Shown: piece after piece, positions 38,601-47,600 of the stretch
Layout: each line of letters begins with the position of its first letter
Numbering within the stretch: position 1 is the stretch's first letter
Origin: Apostichopus parvimensis
Lineage: Eukaryota; Echinodermata; Holothuroidea; Aspidochirotida; Stichopodidae
DNA length: 58,004 nucleotides
Assembly: GCA_000934455.1 (NCBI GenBank)
Contig: KN883938.1
Coordinates: 22,129-80,132, forward strand
Direction of reading: 5' to 3'
Made by a program: the position numbers and the translations under genes
Notes under the pieces: generated by a model
The model's database searches: none
What the model saw: only the letters and a program-made list of their open reading frames with translations
What the model was told of the DNA's origin: nothing

Positions 38601-41600
38601 TTTCAAATGTAATGTGTTATAACTGCTATTCATCTAGTCCTTAACTCACACCAACATACTGTAGGCCGCCTTTACATCACGGATGGAACCCTGCACTCTG
38701 TGTTCAACATTTGAATGATTCTGAACCCCTTTACTGTACATTAGACCCTGCGCTCATGATCCCCAAATAGGGAGTTGACGTTTATTTACTTGAAGGAAAG
38801 GCGTGGAACCATCAAGCCGTGTGATGTCCAGCGCTGCTACTATTTAACTATTACTGTAGATGCCTAACTACTATCATGTCAAATTTAATACCCGGGTAGC
38901 AAATAGCCATGGAGGTTAAAGGTCACCTCTTATATCCTAGGGTCTACCCCCAGCTGCATTTGCGTTATAAATTTAACGATGGGTGCAGGAGTTAAACATC
39001 ATGCTTGTGGTCTATTGTGAACTGTACTGTACAGGTAAAAAAGACATAATTTACAACTTTGACCTGAAGGGCAGTTCTTCTCGTGGCAATGTCAGTCACT
39101 AAAATGGAAATAAATGTTTTCTGTTTTTTTACTATAAAATGAAAACTTGAGTTCATTGAATGGCTGCTATGACTATACAGATGTGCCATTCGGTCTTTCA
39201 TCTCATTCACAATGTGGAGAAATCTAGATGCCTCAAAACAAAACATGATTTGCGGCCACATTATTGTCCCATTTTGCATTCCATAAAAATAGTAAATACC
39301 AGTATTAAATGCATTTCTGAACTACTGTAACCTAAAAAAAAAATTTAAAAAGGAACTGAAATCTGTTCCATAAAACAGTAGATACTGTAACTGTATATTT
39401 GTGAACTGACCTAAAAAAACAAAAGGATGAGAAAAAAACACAATAAAAAAACAAAAGAGAACAAAAGAAAATGACCCTTTATTAAAATGGACAGATTGTG
39501 TGTGACCATCTCCGGCCTTGTTCAATCACCACCTGAATAGCTCAAAGATGTGGACGACACAATATTAAGGAAGTCATTAGGTATCACCAGGTGGTGTAGT
39601 AGCTGGAAGGCACTCTCATAGATTTACAGATATCTCCCGCTGCTGCGTTTTTCATTTACAACTCATCTGTTTAGCAATAACTCATCTGTCAATAATCAGT
39701 AACATTAAGGAGCTAGTTTTTGGCATGTTTTTATTCTATTTTATAATAAATTATTGAAACCATCATCTGGTCTTGATTGTTTGAACATGATAAACACCAT
39801 TACATATGTAGGTAATTGGACCTGTCTGAGCTGAATGTTCACCAAATTGTCATTTTTTTTTTTTTTTAAATTTTGCAATCATTTGGTGAACATCTGGTAC
39901 TATATATCGTGCAGCTGGCATGTACCGTGGTGTAAATTTATAGTGAAATTGTGCGAAAGGTACTAGTTCATCCAACCTGGACGGGCTCTTCCATTTGCAG
40001 GCTAGGTTACAATTTAATCAAGGGCATGATTCTGTCTATCTACAAGTACAGTACTGCACATTCTTTGAGGTCAAGTGATTTAAAGAACTTTTTCTGGTTG
40101 TCTCTCGGACAAGCAGGCGGTACTTCTTGGTTGTCCAAACGGCAAATTTGCTTGCTAGTTCGGGAAAGTACATGTCTACCACAAAATAACATCGACCATC
40201 AACACTGTGAGAGATATGTGTCGGTTGGTGAATAGAACACTGGGCTTTGGATAAGTAACTACTTTAACATCTGACCTATGTCAGAGTAGTTAGTTACGAT
40301 AGAATCTGAATTTGATGTAAACCGGCCTCCATTGCTGAGTTTGGTTGTCCGGACAGAACTTTGGTCTCCCTCCTCTGACTGGGTGACCTCTAAAACTATG
40401 CCATCATCGTGTCTAGTTCAGTATTTAAACACTTTTTCACGACAGATTCTAACAAACACAAGACAAGCAAGATGGCTATAATGAGAGAGGAAGAATTCAT
40501 GCCAAACTCAGAAGTTGTTTGAGGATGAGGCTTCCCCACTAAATTTCATGCATTTCCAACACCACTGAATATTGGTCCGACTCCTGCCATCCCACAACCC
40601 CCCCCCCCGGCTCCCAAACTTACAAAGTCCAATTTTTATTTATAAAAACTTCAAACGACTGTGGTCTATGGCTTACATGCCTGCACACACGTGCCAGATA
40701 CCGTTTCAAATAAAACGTTTTAATAAAACGAATAACTCACCTGTACACAATGCACGAAAATTCTCCGTGGTGAGGGGCGCTATTTCGGAAAATAGTTCAA
40801 AAACAATGCGGCCAACTGTAATGATAAGATAATGAGTATGTAAACATTAATATTTAACATAATAACAGCATCATAAGTTAAATGTACTGTACATACTCTA
40901 TGGTTGGATTAGTGCAGTGGTTCTCCATAGGCAGAACACACACCAAATCCAGTCTGTAAAAGAGTTCAATCTGACCTGTGATCAAAAAAATTAAAATCCA
41001 GCCGTTAACAAAACAATATAACCATGAAGAGGTCTTAAGCCCTGTCCAAGTTGAACAATTTTTTTTTAACCATAGTGAGAATTTGTTCTCTCTGACCCCA
41101 GCCAGAAAATTGAATTGAATTGAAAACCTCACAGTTAGTACTATTACGATGGTATGCAGTAAAGATATGATTAATAAAACTACAGTAACATTTTCCTGAT
41201 AAACTGTTTTTAATGGAATCTTGAATTCTATAAAAAAAAAAATTATAAAAAAAATAAAAAAATGGAGGATGTCTTAGTTTAACACTCAAGATTGTACTCT
41301 TGTTTTCATAATCAATCTCTGGTAAAAGCAGCTTTTGAAAAACTTGGCAAATTATATGCTCCAAACTTGAAACAGTAGTCATTGCAGTACGATCTCAAAG
41401 GTGTGGCAGGTTTCTCACCCTTTACAAAAATCCCAAACAAGGAGAATAGTTAACTAGACAATGGCAGTATTCTGCAGAACTTAGCTTGTCCCTGTTGAGA
41501 CATGACTTAGGATTATCTTACATCTTTGATGGTAGATGGTCTTGTGAAACTAATTATTTAAAGAAATGTTCAGTCACTTTTAAATACCAAACTTTCACTG

Positions 41601-44600
41601 GAAAGGAACTGTTTATGTTATTGATCTTACGGTATACTGTAACTACTAACTATCCATATAAAAAAACATAACCAGAAGTCAAACAAAATAATTAATTAAA
41701 ACTGATTCAAAGAAGTAACCAACTATAAACAATTAAAACAAAAGTAAAACACAGCGACAAGACCAAAGTTAATTTAATTTTTAGGCATACTCTGCTATAG
41801 GCTATACTGGTAATTAATGAATAATACAATGTATAAAGTGATATTAAAAGAAAAAAACTCTATTCACAAATTTGTACAGAGAAAATATGGACTGCATTGC
41901 CGTCTATTACTGTACTGTAACTCAACACAATCCGTCAATTTCCAATCGAAAAGTAAAATGTTTTTTAAGAAAATCCAATATTTTTCAGAGAAAGACGTGA
42001 GAGGTTGTTCGGAGGGACACGAGATGACTGCTACACCTGCTTTAACCACCTGACCTCCCTGCTGGCTGCCTCTCCTGATCTCAAAAAACAACTTGACCCT
42101 CAGAAAACAAAAAGAGGAAGAAGAAGAGAAACCTTGCCTTCAGATCTCTGATGACAAAAATCATGTAGATGAAACAGGTTGGGGTGTGTTTCCAATCTGT
42201 TCCAATTAGACAGGTACACCCCCAGAATCTAATCCTCCCTGAGTTTATTGCAACTTAGTCAGTTGAAATTATCAGGAATAATGCCATAAAACCACAATCA
42301 AGGTCGTGGACACCATAGGGTGCCAATCCATTGATAAATTTCACTCAGAGAACCAGCATCTCGCCCTTTGATGTGTCACAAAGCCAGAGAATAAGATTAC
42401 AGACCAGTTAAAAAATCATTTTTAAAAACTCTTTGACCTCAATTATTTACAAAGAAGCAATGTGAGATAGGATCAAAGGTAACCTGTAGGTAAAGGCCTT
42501 CCCAACAATTCTCAATGAGCTTTTCTTTTCTTTTTTCCCTTTAACCTCCGAAAAGAAAAAAAAAATGATGATTCTCCTGGGTACCATATTTTTCTATTTT
42601 TTACCTGGTTAAAAAAGGCAAAGATTGATATAAATATCAACTGACTAAGCACATCCTGGGGTCTGACTTTGAAGAATTCCAGGAGAGTACAGCACTCAAC
42701 ACACCAGCTAGCTAGTCACTGTCTGACCTCAGACTGACCTTAACTGACACCCTGGGAGCTTTTATAGAGACCAACAAGTTGCAACTCTTTTTTGACTACA
42801 GTCTCTGTGTACTGTTTATCAATGGAGTTAATACTTGCAACTTACCTCATTCAAGCCTGATTTACAAGGACACCAAACCAAAATGATATTTAAGGAAAGT
42901 TGACAGCATGGTACTACAGTAGGGATGTCAGGGTGAAGGGGGCAGAATGGGGCATGGGTGGGGGAGAGGGAGAGTTACAGCACATACAGTATGTAGGCAA
43001 ATGCAAATTTGGACAAACAATTTCCAAGTTCACTATTTGAACTCATGCAGTATATCCTCATTATACAATTAGTTAATTAATAAGATTGTGATTGGGTGGA
43101 GAAATATAAAGGTCAAATTTGTGGACACCGTCACCAAATGAACGAGCACTAAAGTAGTTAGTGACTAATTAATAACTTTTTTCTGTTCAGAAACAAAATT
43201 GCCCCCCTCCCATCCCGCTCCCTCCCACACACACTGCAGTAATTAGTTGTTATCATACATACTTTTTGAAAAGAGCAATAACTATGTAGGATACTGTATA
43301 GTTAAATTTATGAAGAACTAAGTTTTTGGGTGATTTTAGTACATATTTGCCAAAGTAAACGCAAAATGTTGTCTTTCAAGAGGCAGCTTTGAGATCATTA
43401 TGTGATGTAGGTATATATGTACATGTATGCATTATACCACCAATAATTGTGGTCCAGAAAAGATGAAGATATATGTGGCAATTAGACCTAGGGTCAGCAC
43501 ATATAGGTTTTTTTTAAATATTAAAATTTTAAAATATCATAATTAGTAATAACAAACATTTACTTTAGTCTAAGTTTAAATGATAGAGTCATCCATCACT
43601 TGCTGGTTGCTAGTAAATAAGATTAATGTTCTTTACTCATTTTGTCACACTGTACTGTACATGACAAATTTGACTACATTTTTAATATCATTTCTAAGTT
43701 TGATCAGCAGTACGGTTATTGCAGTAGTACTCAAATGGTATCAGGGAACTGGTACTTCACAGTTCCCTACTTTAATATACAGTACAACTGTCTGGGACTA
43801 TGAAAACTCATAATAAAAGAGGGCAGTATTGCAAAACTAGTAATTGAGATCAATTTGTCAATTGGATGCTAGTACTGTAACTTAGTGTAAGGTGGTAATA
43901 GAGCTTTTGCCAGATTGAATCTGATTTGAAATCTGAGAAAAAAAATAAAATTTTAGTCTAGTCCACCAAAATCAGACCATGAACCATTGAATTCATAAGC
44001 ATAACTTATACTTAGGTATATTAGTAAATTATATGACAAACTAAGACAAGATATTAAACTTGTGGGACATAGCTTTACTTCAGATTAGACCTCTCATCAA
44101 CCAACAAATGCCAGAGGCCCAATACCAGGGTGTTGAGCAGGTTGAGCGGGGGGGGGGGGGGACCCATCTGATCCTCAAGTGGCCTCCTACAGGCCTACCA
44201 AGTTATTAAATTATTACACCTTTCCTGAATGGTTGTGACCACATAGATCTCTTAGTTAAAATGATAAGATCATCAGAATTCATGAAAAAGTTAAAATAAA
44301 TTATTACATGTAAATATGCTAATTGGCTTGCCAAAGAGACAAAAAGATACAATCTAGCAAAAATTCAGTTTTAATGCAATAAAAGCTAAGAACTGTACTA
44401 CACAGTATATACAACACAAGACATGGCACATTAACTATATACTGCGCACATGTTGCTGTAGTCGTCCAGCAATGCTACAGTACTGTAGTTCTGTAACACA
44501 GTACTGTACTGTACAAATTAACATACAAATCACAGTGTGTATCGCAAACAATGGTTAGACTATGCTCGGACTGCGAGTCCCAACTCTCAGTACAAACTGT

Positions 44601-47600
44601 ACATTGCACCCACAGACAAAAGACCTGGCGTTTAGTTTCACTTTGCAATTTTGCCCAGCCATTAACGGAACAATTGCTTACTGTGCAGTATTTCTTGGAG
44701 TCCAAAGGTACGAATAAATTATAATGCAAATCTATGGAATTGTGAAAGAATGGTTCTATTGTGTACGGTAGCACTACTGTACAGAACAGTCATCTCCCCT
44801 GTTCCTGAATGGCTAAGAATTATGTTTGTACTGTACACCTCAAGGAATGAATGTCTCTATGATTATAAATACTGTACGAATGTGTATGAATTTGAATATA
44901 GTATCTGATGGCAACCCCATAATCAGGCAGTGTAAACCTTAACTGCAATGTATTATACCTGTCTACAGAGTATGACCACAAAATGACAGGCCCAGAAGAG
45001 GGAAATAAACAACGGAAAGTCTGCCCCACTCCCCAATGGTTTGCAAATATACCTATAACGACAACGTGATAAATTTCGTCATTCTTCCATTTTCAACATA
45101 CAACTTACCATCCAAACAAAATCATGACCTATTTTGACAAGCCCTCTGGTAACAGGACTTACATAAAGTCCCCATTCTGTCAGGTACTGACTATGGAATT
45201 GAATGAAACCAGTGATTGAGAATACCCAGAAACCTTCTTGTCTGGATTCTTTATGAGTGATAACACTTGTAACAAAGTGTCTGGCTGCAGCCTGCCTGTG
45301 AATTTCCTCGTCTACAGTACCTTACCTTACAAACTTGGTAAATACTTTAGCAATGTCAACAGGCCTGTGTAATTAACTATACACAGACATTAATCACCGC
45401 TTTGATTGAGACTACTGTCCTGTTTATATTATAATTGGGAACACAGCAAAATTCTGTGAAAGTTGGGCTTGTGATTGGTAGGGACTTTAATTGGAGTGTG
45501 TTCAAAACATGACATTCTTCCAGTATATAGACGGTATGCACATAAATACACTTCATTCACAGGAAACTTCATGAGCTGGGATGTCAGGCATAAATTTTAC
45601 CACTTCAATTACTGCTCCGCAAATATCACAATCTTTCAACTCTTGAACAAATGGCTAGTAAATTGAGAGTACTTAACCATTGCGGCATTGCCCACCCTAA
45701 TTCTCCTAGAGTTTGATTCTTGCAAATACAAACCACAATTTCTATTTGTTAAGGTTATCTTGAATACTAAACCACACAGATCGATAATGTGACGCCTGAA
45801 CTACAGTACCGAAATGCTAGACTTTATCTTTTGTCCGCATTTCTTGACACCAAAAATGAGAGCTCACTGGATTGACCTAATTTTAAATACAGAATCAATA
45901 TAACCCGTTAACACCAAAATTGATTCATCATTGTTTTCATTCGATTGCATGCAAGGTATTATTATATCCTCACACCTCTTGGAATATGGCACACTTTTCA
46001 CACATTAATTACAATTATATTTCATTGATTCTAGCTGGCCATATGTTGGCCATTCTGGAAAGTTCGCGGTCATGTATTTAGAATTAAACCCATTCCATTT
46101 AAACAAAAGTACTCTATGTAATGTATCCTACAAAACTAGCACAGCAAAACTGGTCAACTATCACAAAACACAGGAAATCCCATGTTTATATGGTCGATAT
46201 ATACAGTAGATGCAGGCGGCACGGGGACACACTAATGTTCCTTTTTTAAATTTGCAAAAGTACCTCACGGTTTCAGTTTCACATATCCAAGGTTCTAGTT
46301 AATTCTGTGACATACAGTACTACAAGCATGTACACGCATTTTGCACTGCCTTGCATTTAAGGTCCTGTGATTCCTGCTTTTACACAGTAAAGCATATATG
46401 TACAGTATATAGAATACTGTATATAGAATATGAGGGTGCTATGGTTGTTGGGAGACAGGTAAGCAAGGAACGAAGTAAATATATAGTAACCAAGTAACAC
46501 TAACCATCTGCTACATCTCAGATAGAGCAAAAGACCACACTGGCAATAAATGTTACAGCTGCATGCCCAAACCTTCGGTAGATGCTTACCACAAAATGTG
46601 TGGTGAAGGAAGAATTTACTATGCAGGGCTCATTTTTAAGAAAACCTTAAGGTTGTCATTAGGACAACCTTGCCTTCATATTTGGTTGTCCGAAGGATTT
46701 TTTGGTTTTCCAATGAAAGCACTAAACATACTAAGTGGTTGTCTGTCGTGGTACATCCCACACATCGTGTGCACTAATGTTACTAAATAAATGCTCAGGG
46801 ATGACTACAGTAACGTACACACTGCAATTTTCCAACACTTGGATTTTTAAAATGGCACGAGAGCCCTACGGAAGTAACAATACACTGTATCGTTTTAGCC
46901 TTGTATGATGAGTACCGTAACGTTGGGCTACGCAGGCCTAGTCTATCGGCGGGCCTGAGGCTTACGTCTTACTCTTAGTGACTACTAGTCAGATTACGGA
47001 GATCAACTTTGCAAAAATTTTGGACAGATCTGTAGTGTACAGCACTGTTACGAGTGCAGGATTCTGCATCTGGGATGCAATCTTTTAGCCAACGACACAA
47101 AACCTTCATGTTGTTTCCGCCTTCCGTCCTACATTTTGGGGTAACAAACCCTAAATACACGCACTCACAACCAGGCCTATGAAAAACACAACAATTTTTT
47201 GAATGAATATCTTTCTTTCTTTTCAAAACACCCCAACTTCTTCTCAAAAGAAGCAAAATTCAAATCCTTTGTACAGAATGATTAAATTTGACTGAAGACA
47301 AATAAATCATAACAATCAACCTCAAGTACAGAGTTAACAACATTTCCATTACAGAGTTTTCATGCTAAAAATAGACAATGGTGGTTTCCAAATTTCCTGT
47401 GATTTGATAGACTAATAAACCTTACCATTTTCTGCAAACATTCTTGCTTCTGTAGTGCTCAATGAACACAAATGATGTTGTTTAAATGAAACTACTTGTA
47501 ACTATGGTAACTAGTCTACAGAATTTGCCAATAATGTTGTTGTTGTATACTAGTTACAGATTTCATCGTTGACTATTTTGTGCACATTATAGACATATCA

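Larger units (their letters stand above)
30636..40740 (-). other. Intron between exons 2 and 3 (about 10.1 kb as assembled)
   Basis: Mostly the two near-identical copies described below. If they are one locus, the real intron is about 6 kb. No gene recognised. The small open frames within it occur in both copies and look spurious. Confidence 0.6.
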
